DNA of 6,124 bases from JBFLVQ01 sp040758525 (GCA_040758525.1 JBFLVQ010000586.1:1-6124), one strand, 5' to 3'; positions 1 through 5,717 are shown, counted from the stretch's first letter. The notes: generated by a model not told the origin, from the letters alone. A program made the numbers and translations.

Positions 1-647
1 GTCATATCATAAAGGCCAAAGTTATTAGGTGGAAAGCTTGCCACTAGGGATGGCTCTGCTTGGGTTTTGCCTACATTAGCGGCTTTCTTATCCCAACCGT
101 TTCCCCAGGCAAATTGCACATTTTGTGATCCGCCTGCCGTATATTCCCATTCTGCCTCTGTTGGTAAGCGGTATTGTCGGCCAGTTATCTTACTAAGCCA
201 TTCACAATAGGCAATGGCATCGACCCAACTAATTGCCCTGGCAGGGTAGTTCTCCCGTCCTGGTTGGTTAAAGCTCTGCCATTCTTGATTCTTGTAGCCG
301 GTGGCGGTTACAAAAGCGGCAAACTGTGCATTGGTGATTTCTAGCCGTCCCATCTCAAAGCTATCGAGAATAACCGTGTGGCGGGGAATCTCATTGGCTT
401 CAATACCATCTTCCTCCTCGCTGCCCATGATAAATTGGCCGCCGGGGATAGTGATTGTCTCAGGAATTAGATACTCACCAACCAGTACACCATAATTGTT
501 GTTTACCTTCTGTAGCGGGACTGCTAATGGCGTGACAAGTTTTTTCTCCCTAATTACACGCTTTGTGCAAGCGCCACTAAAAACAGAAATTATACTAAGC
601 GAGATGATCCCAAGGATCTTTAACCAGGAACTTTCATGCCATCTCAT
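1..647 (-). CDS. SUMF1/FGE-sulfatase-like exported protein (partial, C-terminus outside window)
   Basis: I read 215 codons on the minus strand from an ATG at 645-647, open to the left edge. Residues 8-26 are hydrophobic and end in SGAC (Cys27), a weak lipobox, so this may be an envelope-anchored lipoprotein. From about residue 67 the sequence follows the formylglycine-generating-enzyme/SUMF1 fold: PGGQFIMGS (68-76), EIPRH and LEITNAQF (86-109), an AISWVDAIAYCEWL block (138-151), RLPTEAEWEY (160-169), and PNNFGLYDM (207-215), which normally precedes a GNVWEW-type motif. Known members include true sulfatase activators and many non-catalytic or differently acting proteins. The C-terminal region that holds the catalytic cysteines of real FGE is outside the window, so activity cannot be judged. 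No in-frame start lies between this ATG and the upstream stop, and no clear Shine-Dalgarno site precedes it, so the start is moderately secure. The family call is firm. Confidence 0.9.
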   Translation of the reverse strand, partial: MRWHESSWLKILGIISLSIISVFSGACTKRVIREKKLVTPLAVPLQKVNNNYGVLVGEYLIPETITIPGGQFIMGSEEEDGIEANEIPRHTVILDSFEMGRLEITNAQFAAFVTATGYKNQEWQSFNQPGRENYPARAISWVDAIAYCEWLSKITGRQYRLPTEAEWEYTAGGSQNVQFAWGNGWDKKAANVGKTQAEPSLVASFPPNNFGLYDM

Positions 648-780
648 ATTTTGTTTATCGGTTAAGCCACTTATTGGAATGATAGCTCAACAAAGCTAAA
701 CTGAAATTGCTCACCCGCAATAGGTAAATGCTAAAACAAGTTCTCTTTTCAGCTCAACATTTTTTAACATACTAAAAGCG

Positions 781-810
781 TGCCCGCCAACACAAAAGCG
801 CCAACGGGCA
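781..810 (-). terminator. Probable Rho-independent terminator of the CNNM/CorC-like gene
   Basis: Read as minus-strand RNA, this 30-base segment folds into a continuous 13-bp stem with a UUUU loop: arm TGCCCGTTGGCGC pairs with GTGTTGGCGGGCA using G-C, A-U and five G-U pairs. It is followed by CGC and then UUUU (777-774). On the plus strand the G-U pairs become A-C mismatches, so only minus-strand transcripts form the full stem. It lies about 125 bases past the stop of the membrane-protein gene and before the SUMF1-like gene, so it fits termination of the former. The U-run is short and three bases from the stem, so strength is uncertain. Confidence 0.6.
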
Positions 811-822
811 ACTCAGAAGTGC

Positions 823-847
823 CATACGCTAGAAAAATTAGCGTATG
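823..847. repeat. Perfect inverted repeat / hairpin, 9-bp arms
   Basis: CATACGCTA and TAGCGTATG are exact inverted repeats separated by 7 bases (GAAAAAT). The symmetry is perfect on both strands. No U-run follows on either strand, so it is not a canonical terminator by itself. It sits 13 bases upstream (in minus-strand transcript order) of the probable terminator at 781-810 and could act with it, protect a 3' end, or bind a protein. Confidence 0.6.
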
Positions 848-936
848 ACCGAGCAAATTTTTAGCTGTAAACTTAGCTTATCAGTAAATACCATTAAGAT
901 CAATTCGAGGGTGCCGCCTCATTAATACAAACCTTA

Positions 937-2262
937 CTACTTTGGCGCATAAACAATTCTATCTGCACGTTTAGGAACCACTAATACTTTATCTACACGA
1001 TGGCCATCCATATCCATTACCTCGAAGCGAAAACCATTCCACTCAAAATGCTCACCTGTGGTTGGCAAGTGTCCCATGTGGGATACAATAAAACCTGCCA
1101 GCGTATAATAGTAACCTTTATCTTCATTAGGTAGCTGCTCAATGTGCAATGCCTCTTTTATCTTATCTATCGGCAGCATGCCATCTAGTAGAAATGAGCC
1201 ATCATCGCGTTTAACCATTTGGCTGCTATCTGACTCATCTTCTACTGGAATATCACCAACAATAGCTTCCAAAATATCGTGTATTGTTATTAACCCTTGT
1301 ACTCCACCATATTCGTCTACAACCAAGGCTATATGTTTACGAAATTTCTTGAATGTTTCTAGCGCTTTTAATGCTGGCATAATCTCTGGAATAAACAAGG
1401 GCGAGTGCAATACCATTTGCAAATTGAGCGCATTGCCTGCCAAGCTATGATCCAACAAGTCTTTTGCCTGTACAACACCGACTACCTTATCCAGATTATC
1501 ATTAGCAACAGGAAAGCGAGAATAAATACTGGAACTTATTACACTACGAATCTTATCCACAGAACTATTAATATCAAGCCAGATAATATCCTTCCTTGGT
1601 GTCATTAAACTACTAACCCGCTTATCACCCAATCGGAAAACTCCTTCCACCATCTCTCTTTCGGCTTGCTCAAACATACCAGCCTGGGCTCCTTGGTGAA
1701 TAAGAATCTTGATCTCCTCTTCTGTAACAGGGTTTTCTGATGATGAACGAACACCGAATAGTCGTAGCAACCCTTCGGTTGACAGACTGAGAAAGCGAAC
1801 TGCCGGAGAAGTAATCTTAGCTATTAGCCGCATAGGCCGGGACATTACTACCGCTATACCTTCTGCTCTACTCAAAGCTAGCCGCTTAGGCAATAGTTCT
1901 CCAATAACCAGCGAGAGATAGGTAATTAATATAACCACCACACCAACACCAATAGCTTCACTATAGTGGCCAATGATAGGAATACCACTTAGTCTCACCT
2001 TTATCTGTTCAGCGATATTCGTACCACCAACAGCGCCAGCCAAGATCCCGATAAGAGTAATACCAATCTGCACAGTAGATAAAAAATCATTAGGAGCGCC
2101 AGCTAATTCTAGTGCTACACGAGCACCAACATCCCCCTTTTTAGCCTGCTGCTGAAGACGAGCCTGACGCGCTGAAACTATTGCCAGTTCAGACATCGAA
2201 AACAGTCCATTGGTAATAGTAAGCAATAGTATGAAGAGGAGTTCAAAAATGATAATGGTCAT
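937..2262 (-). CDS. CNNM/DUF21 - CBS - CorC_HlyC inner-membrane protein (hemolysin C / magnesium-cobalt efflux family)
   Basis: A 441-residue protein of normal length for the UPF0053/CNNM family. The N-terminal DUF21 (CNNM transmembrane) domain covers about residues 1-190 with hydrophobic segments near 2-24, 60-80, 103-123 and 136-158. It includes the typical NGLFSMSELAIVSAR start and the GELLPKRLAL motif (121-130). A CBS pair follows (about 215-275 and 282-340), with MTPRKDIIWLD entering the first and VVDEYGGVQGLITIHDILE in the second. A CorC_HlyC domain ends the protein (about 352-430). Family members are linked to Mg2+/Co2+ export and the CBS pair binds adenine nucleotides; the exact substrate here is unknown. 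An open frame extends to an ATG at 2305-2307. I chose the ATG at 2260-2262 because AGAAGGA (2274-2280) lies 11 bases upstream, inside the longer frame, and because family members begin at the hydrophobic segment. It is separated from the next minus-strand gene by a probable terminator. Confidence 0.95.
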   Translation of the reverse strand: MTIIIFELLFILLLTITNGLFSMSELAIVSARQARLQQQAKKGDVGARVALELAGAPNDFLSTVQIGITLIGILAGAVGGTNIAEQIKVRLSGIPIIGHYSEAIGVGVVVILITYLSLVIGELLPKRLALSRAEGIAVVMSRPMRLIAKITSPAVRFLSLSTEGLLRLFGVRSSSENPVTEEEIKILIHQGAQAGMFEQAEREMVEGVFRLGDKRVSSLMTPRKDIIWLDINSSVDKIRSVISSSIYSRFPVANDNLDKVVGVVQAKDLLDHSLAGNALNLQMVLHSPLFIPEIMPALKALETFKKFRKHIALVVDEYGGVQGLITIHDILEAIVGDIPVEDESDSSQMVKRDDGSFLLDGMLPIDKIKEALHIEQLPNEDKGYYYTLAGFIVSHMGHLPTTGEHFEWNGFRFEVMDMDGHRVDKVLVVPKRADRIVYAPK

Positions 2263-2273
2263 ACTTTGGTTTT

Positions 2274-2280
2274 TCCTTCT
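2274..2280 (-). promoter_or_regulatory. Ribosome binding site deciding the start of the CNNM/CorC-like gene
   Basis: AGAAGGA on the minus strand, 11 bases before the ATG at 2262. It lies within the 15-codon extension that a start at 2307 would add, which argues for the shorter protein. Confidence 0.7.
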
Positions 2281-2411
2281 AAATGAACTGCAATGCAAAA
2301 ATACCATATACAGATCTAGCGAGTTGAAGAGAGACTCTCAGAGAATATCTGCGCTAAAGTACATGGTATTAACTTCACAACCTGATTATTGCTCGCTATC
2401 TTATCATAAAA

Positions 2412-2441
2412 TTAACTTGTTGACGGCTTACTATTTATCAT
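2412..2441 (+). promoter_or_regulatory. Candidate sigma70-type promoter for the small-paralogue cluster
   Basis: TTAACT (2412-2417) and TATCAT (2436-2441) are spaced by 18 bases and match the -35 and -10 consensus at 4 and 5 of 6 positions. It lies in the divergent gap between the minus-strand membrane-protein gene and the plus-strand small genes, about 100 bases before the first (degenerate) copy. It was found by eye only. The rest of 2263-2543 holds no coding frame I can support. Confidence 0.25.
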
Positions 2442-2543
2442 TCTCTCTCAGATATGATAGCCTTGTAAGGTGAGTGGCTGGTGCAGATGCTTCAGCAGAA
2501 GCAAGAAATTATTTTCCACTGTATTAGTGGGGGGAATAAGGCT

Positions 2544-2825
2544 TTGATTATTACCTTCTATTACAAGGATGCGACACAATCACAGGAATAACACACCTAT
2601 AGATTTTCTAAAGAGGAATACCATCGCTTTCGTGCAGATTTTGATTCCTTTCTTAAATGGCGTACTCCTCAACATGGCACTTATATCTGCTGTCCTATTA
2701 TCAATGACAAGCTAGCTGTAACTAGAGGTGTGAGATTTGAATTTGAATCGATCGTATCTCTAAAGATAAAATCTCGCCCTAATCCTATTCAGCCATGCTT
2801 TACACAATATATCAATTCGAGATAA
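2544..2825 (+). pseudogene. Degenerate first copy of the tandem ~70-residue protein family (in-frame TAA)
   Basis: From a TTG at 2544 the frame encodes a start resembling the two intact copies downstream (IITFYYKD against MKVVIYFND). It is interrupted by TAA at 2589-2591 after 15 codons, then stays open in the same frame to TAA at 2823-2825. After the stop it carries the full family signature: EYHRFRADFDSF (2616-2651) matches EYHRLINDFQQY of the second intact copy, and TPQHGTY matches TPTRGMY. The end (RFEFESIVSL) matches the final hydrophobic strand, followed by about 20 extra codons. The first hairpin is three codons longer than in the intact copies. Only one stop breaks it, so decay may be recent; no start codon with a ribosome site follows the stop. 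An in-frame ATG at 2487 would give a 34-residue peptide ending at the same TAA. It could instead be recoded, which I consider unlikely. Confidence 0.75.
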
Positions 2826-2941
2826 TCGATATGGATGCTTAATCTATAGGTGATATATTGGTTAGGTTAGCCTAAACAACATTGATGAGTTTCCGTTCGA
2901 TAATCTAAGCTAAACGGGCTTTACTCTGTGCCTTAATCCTT
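2826..2941 (+). other. Leader of the intact small-gene pair, with a small hairpin
   Basis: This 116-base gap separates the degenerate copy from the first intact copy. It holds a small inverted repeat (TTAGG 2862-2866, loop TTAG, CCTAA 2871-2875) and AT-rich hexamers such as TATATT (2854-2859) that could be a -10 box, although no convincing -35 accompanies it. No Shine-Dalgarno site is seen just before the ATG at 2942. Confidence 0.3.
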
Positions 2942-3157
2942 ATGAAAATCGATATCTATCTGAAAAGTACTAAGCAAATTGAAACTTATGATTTTGAGCC
3001 ATCAGAGGCACAACGTCTCGCTGAGGACTTCCATAAATATTTGGAATCTGGCACACCTAAGCGTGGGGCATATAATTACGCCGATCCTCACACGAAACAG
3101 CAAAAGCTGCTTTACTTAGTCTTCGATGCGATTGATTTAATGGAAGCAGATCTATGA
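2942..3157 (+). CDS. Small unrecognised protein, tandem paralogue A (71 aa)
   Basis: I do not recognise this family. The 71-residue product has no signal peptide or membrane segment and is acidic. The sequence suggests two beta strands (MKIDIYLK; IETYDFE), an amphipathic helix (about 21-35), then two strands, the last hydrophobic (KLLYLVFDAI, 55-64). It shares with its neighbour ExxRLxxDFxxY (residues 22-33) and TPxRGxY (38-44); by hand alignment about 25 positions are identical over ~70. The start is supported by the aligned N-terminus of the neighbour (MK-x-x-IY), but no Shine-Dalgarno site precedes it, which is odd beside the good site of the next gene. Its TGA overlaps the ATG of the next gene (ATGA), so the two are almost certainly co-transcribed and translationally coupled. 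Conservation of motif and frame across three copies supports it as a real gene. Confidence 0.85.
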   Translation: MKIDIYLKSTKQIETYDFEPSEAQRLAEDFHKYLESGTPKRGAYNYADPHTKQQKLLYLVFDAIDLMEADL

Positions 3158-3363
3158 AGGTGGTAATTTACTTCAACGATCTACCAAAACCAGAAATCTA
3201 TTATTTGGATAGTTCAGAATATCATCGACTCATTAATGATTTCCAGCAATACCAAAAAGAAGCTACCCCAACACGTGGTATGTATAGCTTTTATACCGAC
3301 GCTGCTTTCACTCAACAAAAAATTATCCACTTGTTCTTTGAAGTTATTTCCGCTATTGATTAA
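3154..3363 (+). CDS. Small unrecognised protein, tandem paralogue B (69 aa)
   Basis: This 69-residue paralogue of the preceding gene overlaps it by four bases (ATGA). It has its own ribosome site, GGAAG (3142-3146), 7 bases before the ATG, lying inside the upstream gene. It keeps the motif at identical residue numbers: EYHRLINDFQQY (22-33) and TPTRGMY (38-44), then QQK (54-56) and a hydrophobic end strand (IIHLFFEVI). One residue is inserted before QQK relative to copy A. Near-equal length but strong divergence suggests an old duplication with separate roles, or two partners of one complex. There is no catalytic-looking residue set, signal peptide or membrane segment. Function is unknown. A signal-peptide TPR gene follows 47 bases later on the same strand. 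Confidence 0.85.
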   Translation: MKVVIYFNDLPKPEIYYLDSSEYHRLINDFQQYQKEATPTRGMYSFYTDAAFTQQKIIHLFFEVISAID

Positions 3364-3410
3364 AATAATAACCTGTTCCATAGGCTCAGATAATAAAACG
3401 TAGTAAGGGA

Positions 3411-4247
3411 ATGATGCGCTATCTTATTCATTTATTAGGAATTATTACAATATTTCTGGCTGTTAATCCAACCTCAGCTCAAACTTCATCTGTAGGATCA
3501 CAAAGCCCCACTTCGATAAAAACCCTCATCAACCGTGCTGAGAACCATTCCAGGCGAGGTGAGTATGACCAAGCAGAGTCTTTGCTTCGCCAGCTACTAA
3601 CCACTTATGAGCAAAGCCTGGGGCCGCAACATCCACTCTCAGCTAAAACCTTAAGTAGACTCGCAAAAGTGCAAGCTTTACAAGACCGTTATGAAGAAGC
3701 AGAACTGCTCTACCAACGCTCACAGGCTATTTTGGAAGCGGCGCTAGCTCCAACAGATCCTGATCTAGTGTCTGTGATAAAAGATTTTGCGATGTTTTAC
3801 CGTCGTCAAGATAAATTTTATCATGCTGAATTACTATTCCAACGTATCCTAATAATTTTGGAAAATTCATTAGGAACAACACACCCTGATCTGATTTTGC
3901 CATTGCACAATTTAGCCTATACCTATTTCTACCAAAATCGTTATGCGGAAGCAGAATCAACCTATCTACGCATACTGGCTATACTGGAAATTTCTAATAA
4001 TGGAAAGCCATCGGAACTTGCTATAACCTTCAATAATCTCGCTGCTGTCTACTATTACCAACAACGCTATACAGATGCCGAATTGCTTTACCAGAGTGCC
4101 TTAGGGCTTTTCCAAGATAAACTCAGGTTAGGCTCTCTGAATGCAACCACTGTAATGCAAAATTATGCCAGAGTAATGTTTAGAACTGAGCGCAATAAAG
4201 AAGGTATGGAAATGCTAAATCACGCCAGATTATTACAGCAAAAGTAG
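3411..4247 (+). CDS. Secreted tetratricopeptide-repeat protein (kinesin-light-chain-like TPRs)
   Basis: A 278-residue protein with a signal peptide (MMRYLIHLL, hydrophobic to about residue 19, likely cleavage after PTSA at residue 23, leaving Gln24). It is therefore probably periplasmic or exported. The rest is a run of 42-residue TPR units of the TPR_10/TPR_12 kinesin-light-chain type, near 37-70, 79-112, 121-154, 163-196 and 205-238, with a weaker sixth unit near 247-276. Hallmarks recur: RYEEAELLYQRSQAILE, FYHAELLFQRILIILE, RYAEAESTYLRILAILE, RYTDAELLYQSAL, and GPQHP/GTTHPD loops between units. Such proteins act as protein-binding scaffolds; the partner is unknown and no enzymatic domain is fused. 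TAAGGGA (3404-3410) directly precedes two adjacent ATGs; the second (3414) gives the more usable spacing. The upstream small genes may share the transcript. Confidence 0.9.
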   Translation: MMRYLIHLLGIITIFLAVNPTSAQTSSVGSQSPTSIKTLINRAENHSRRGEYDQAESLLRQLLTTYEQSLGPQHPLSAKTLSRLAKVQALQDRYEEAELLYQRSQAILEAALAPTDPDLVSVIKDFAMFYRRQDKFYHAELLFQRILIILENSLGTTHPDLILPLHNLAYTYFYQNRYAEAESTYLRILAILEISNNGKPSELAITFNNLAAVYYYQQRYTDAELLYQSALGLFQDKLRLGSLNATTVMQNYARVMFRTERNKEGMEMLNHARLLQQK

Positions 4248-4252
4248 GAGGA
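4246..4252 (+). promoter_or_regulatory. Strong Shine-Dalgarno-like site without a clear gene
   Basis: AGGAGGA overlaps the TAG stop of the TPR gene. Eight bases later comes ATT (4261), opening a 17-codon frame (starting IAIYLEL) that ends at TAA 4312-4314. A TTG one base later hits a stop after four codons. Either a rare ATT start is used, or this is the ribosome site of a gene that has decayed, or it is chance. Confidence 0.4.
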
Positions 4253-4521
4253 ATACACACATTGCAATTTATCTAGAGTTACCAGCAATAAAGAATTCTC
4301 TCTTACTCGGATAACAACACATCTCGATATTAACTGTTTCCTTAGCACGAATGCCTACCTTACTGCACACTCTGCACAATCAGGCTCTCACTGCTATGAA
4401 CTTGGATCACCTCCCTATAAGTGTTTACATTAACCTCTATCAATAGGATAGCAGAACTGGCTGGCGTTTTAGTCTGAATAAGGTCAAAATCACAGGCTCA
4501 TCTGATGGAGGATAATCAAAT
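4253..4521 (+). other. Non-coding gap, possibly gene debris
   Basis: No complete gene is supported here. One frame, the same as the downstream 77-residue gene, has stops only at 4312, 4441-4446 and 4513 and reads into coding-like text just before the last stop (GWRFSLNKVKITGSSDGG). The frame of the TPR gene also stays open about 60 codons past its stop. Neither resembles a family I can name. No hairpin with a U-run was seen after the TPR gene. Confidence 0.3.
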
Positions 4522-4755
4522 ATGATCCATGTGGTTAATCACCGTAACTATGGGGCATTCATCGAATATCCTGTCAACAACTACTATGGCAAGTCTTGCA
4601 ATGCCATCATAACGATCTGTGATTCTGTTAGTGGCATTGAACGAGAGCAGCCTATTGATTGCACTAACTTGACAGGAGCTATTACCATTGCTCACAGATT
4701 AATTAATAATCTTACCGATCAAGTCCATGTGCCAAAAGTTGCATCTACTTGTTGA
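4522..4755 (+). CDS. Hypothetical protein, 77 aa
   Basis: I do not recognise this protein. It has a good ribosome site, GGAGGA (4507-4512), 9 bases before the ATG, which is the main evidence that it is a real gene. The 77 residues show no signal peptide or membrane segment. They suggest several strands (GAFIEYPV; NAIITICD) and a C-terminal helix (GAITIAHRLINNLTD, about 53-67). There are three cysteines (27, 33, 47) before the final Cys77, with no CxxC pattern. It is not related to the two small paralogues upstream. It is convergent with the LuxR-type gene, with a 156-base gap. Confidence 0.6.
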   Translation: MIHVVNHRNYGAFIEYPVNNYYGKSCNAIITICDSVSGIEREQPIDCTNLTGAITIAHRLINNLTDQVHVPKVASTC

Positions 4756-4824
4756 TTGACGTTTCGTAGCTGAATCTGTTCACCCTTATCTTTCTCACCC
4801 TTTATACTGAGAGCATCACTATGG

Positions 4825-4845
4825 GTGAGTATTAGCATTACTCAC
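4825..4845. terminator. Inverted repeat between convergent genes, possible weak terminator
   Basis: GTGAGTA (4825-4831) and TACTCAC (4839-4845) are exact inverted repeats around a 7-base loop. The repeat lies between the stop of the 77-residue gene (plus) and that of the LuxR-type gene (minus). The plus strand continues TAAATTTG, AT-rich but without a proper U-run, so a terminator role in either direction is only plausible. Confidence 0.35.
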
Positions 4846-4911
4846 TAAATTTGTACTGAATTACATTGAACTTTACTGCTTCAGGGTCTCTTCAGCAATC
4901 ACTCGCTTTAC

Positions 4912-5160
4912 CTAATAGCTGCGATGATGTTCAGTATTGGCCAATCCACTACGAATCGCATACTTGACTAGCCCTGGCACATCACGTATTTGCAACTTCA
5001 GCATAATGTGAGCACGATGCGCTTCTACTGTGCGACGTGATAGCTCTAATATTTCTGCTGCTTCCTCATTAGTATAGCCATCTGCTAGCAGCTTCAACAC
5101 CTGGCTTTCACGCTCTGTTAGGTTACTAATCCCAATACCCTTACTTGAACCCTTTTGCAT
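4912..5160 (-). CDS. Stand-alone LuxR/NarL-type HTH transcription regulator (82 aa)
   Basis: The protein is almost only a GerE/LuxR C-terminal DNA-binding domain (about residues 13-72). It starts LTERESQVLKLLADGYTNEE, followed by AAEILELS and the recognition helix SRRTVEAHRAHIMLKL (41-56). The usual N-terminal receiver or ligand-binding domain is absent. It is not a broken fragment: GAGGAGGA (5168-5175) lies 7 bases before the ATG, and the frame upstream of the ATG meets a TAG at once. Such short proteins bind DNA as dimers, but with no sensor domain the input must come from expression level, a partner or heterodimerisation. It is divergent from the RRM gene, with an 18-base dyad in the shared gap that is a candidate operator. 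Target genes are unknown. Confidence 0.92.
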   Translation of the reverse strand: MQKGSSKGIGISNLTERESQVLKLLADGYTNEEAAEILELSRRTVEAHRAHIMLKLQIRDVPGLVKYAIRSGLANTEHHRSY

Positions 5161-5167
5161 TGCTTTA

Positions 5168-5175
5168 TCCTCCTC
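5168..5175 (-). promoter_or_regulatory. Ribosome binding site of the LuxR-type gene
   Basis: GAGGAGGA on the minus strand, 7 bases before the ATG at 5160. A near-ideal site that shows the short HTH-only protein has its own translation start. Confidence 0.8.
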
Positions 5176-5347
5176 AAGCTATCTTTAGACAGACACCTTT
5201 ACCTTTATGCTTTACTGACTCTATCGTCTTTTTCCTGCAGTAATATTCGCTTTCTACTTACTAATAACGGATTTGGATCAATTTTGTATTCTGTCAGGAT
5301 GATATTTTGGAGGAAAAGTGCCGGATTTATTGTTACCATTGACTGGA

Positions 5348-5365
5348 CAGGTATGCTCGTACCTG
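5348..5365. promoter_or_regulatory. Inverted repeat CAGGTA-N6-TACCTG, candidate operator or leader hairpin
   Basis: CAGGTA (5348-5353) and TACCTG (5360-5365) are perfect inverted repeats around TGCTCG. It lies 51 bases before the RRM start and about 190 bases before the LuxR-type start in the divergent gap. The size and symmetry fit a dimeric HTH site; alternatively it forms a hairpin in the RRM mRNA leader. The arms are in the opposite order to the classical lux box (ACCTGT...ACAGGT), so it is not one. Confidence 0.4.
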
Positions 5366-5416
5366 CCTTACCAACCGAGCAATTTCACCATCAATGTCAG
5401 TTTGGAGAATAAGCCT

Positions 5417-5671
5417 ATGCGATTCTATGTTGGCAATATCCCTTATAGAGTCACTACCGATGAACTGCAAAAACTCTTTGCTCCCTTTGGCACAGTAGCA
5501 TCTGTCAATATCGTCACAGATAAGGATACCGGACAATCAAAAGGGTTCGCCTTTGTTGATGTTGATGCAGATCTCGATACTATCATCAACCAGCTTAACG
5601 GCACCTTGCTGCATGGTCGCTCCATTAAGGTAAGCCAAGCCATAGAACGTCAACAGCGTAACAATGACTAG
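5417..5671 (+). CDS. Small single-RRM RNA-binding protein (84 aa)
   Basis: The product is one RNA recognition motif with a short basic/polar tail. RNP2 is FYVGNI (residues 3-8). RNP1 is KGFAFVDV (42-49), with Phe at the usual RNA-stacking positions but Val replacing the last aromatic. The helix TTDELQKLFAPFG (13-25), loop TDKDTGQS and the ending LHGRSIKVSQA (65-75) are typical of bacterial RRM proteins of the cyanobacterial Rbp type, which are also found in proteobacteria and are often cold-induced. The tail (IERQQRNND) is short and lacks a glycine-rich extension. An open frame reaches back to 5318. I chose the ATG at 5417 because GGAG (5404-5407) lies 9 bases upstream and RNP2 sits right at the N-terminus, as in the family. 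The long leader and dyad upstream could give leader-mediated control. Confidence 0.95.
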   Translation: MRFYVGNIPYRVTTDELQKLFAPFGTVASVNIVTDKDTGQSKGFAFVDVDADLDTIINQLNGTLLHGRSIKVSQAIERQQRNND

Positions 5672-5693
5672 CAGAACTGATAGTGGTCTCAGA

Positions 5694-5717
5694 AGCTTGT
5701 AGTGTCGTGCACGAGCT
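5694..5717 (+). terminator. Hairpin after the RRM gene, possible 3' end signal
   Basis: AGCTTGT (5694-5700) can pair with ACGAGCT (5711-5717) with one G-U pair and a 10-base loop. The loop side overlaps a perfect 10-base palindrome TCGTGCACGA (5705-5714). It begins 23 bases after the RRM stop. No U-run follows, so intrinsic termination is doubtful. Confidence 0.3.

Noticed and set aside
781..847. Integron attC-like site
   Set aside because: Despite GCCAAC repeats and hairpins, the required RYYYAAC/GTTRRRY core pair is missing and no cassette-like arrangement is seen.
1142..2155. Several plus-strand frames of 60-102 codons
   Set aside because: They lie opposite the conserved CNNM-CBS-CorC gene and show no protein features.
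2263..2307. Upstream ATG extending the CNNM/CorC-like protein by 15 residues
   Set aside because: The ribosome site AGAAGGA lies inside this extension, and the family begins at the hydrophobic segment that starts at 2262.
3727..3960. Minus-strand 77-codon frame inside the TPR gene
   Set aside because: It is the antisense shadow of well-formed TPR units and has no motif of its own.
4261..4314. Remnant of a type VI Hcp gene, because the peptide start IAIYLELPAIK recalls Hcp N-termini
   Set aside because: Only about ten residues are similar and nothing downstream resembles the rest of Hcp.
5348..5365. Classical lux box for quorum-sensing control
   Set aside because: The arms are in the opposite order (CAGGTA...TACCTG), and the nearby regulator has no autoinducer-binding domain.
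5318..5416. Upstream start giving the RRM protein 33 more residues
   Set aside because: The good ribosome site precedes the ATG at 5417, RNP2 normally sits near the N-terminus, and the extension contains the palindrome and no domain.
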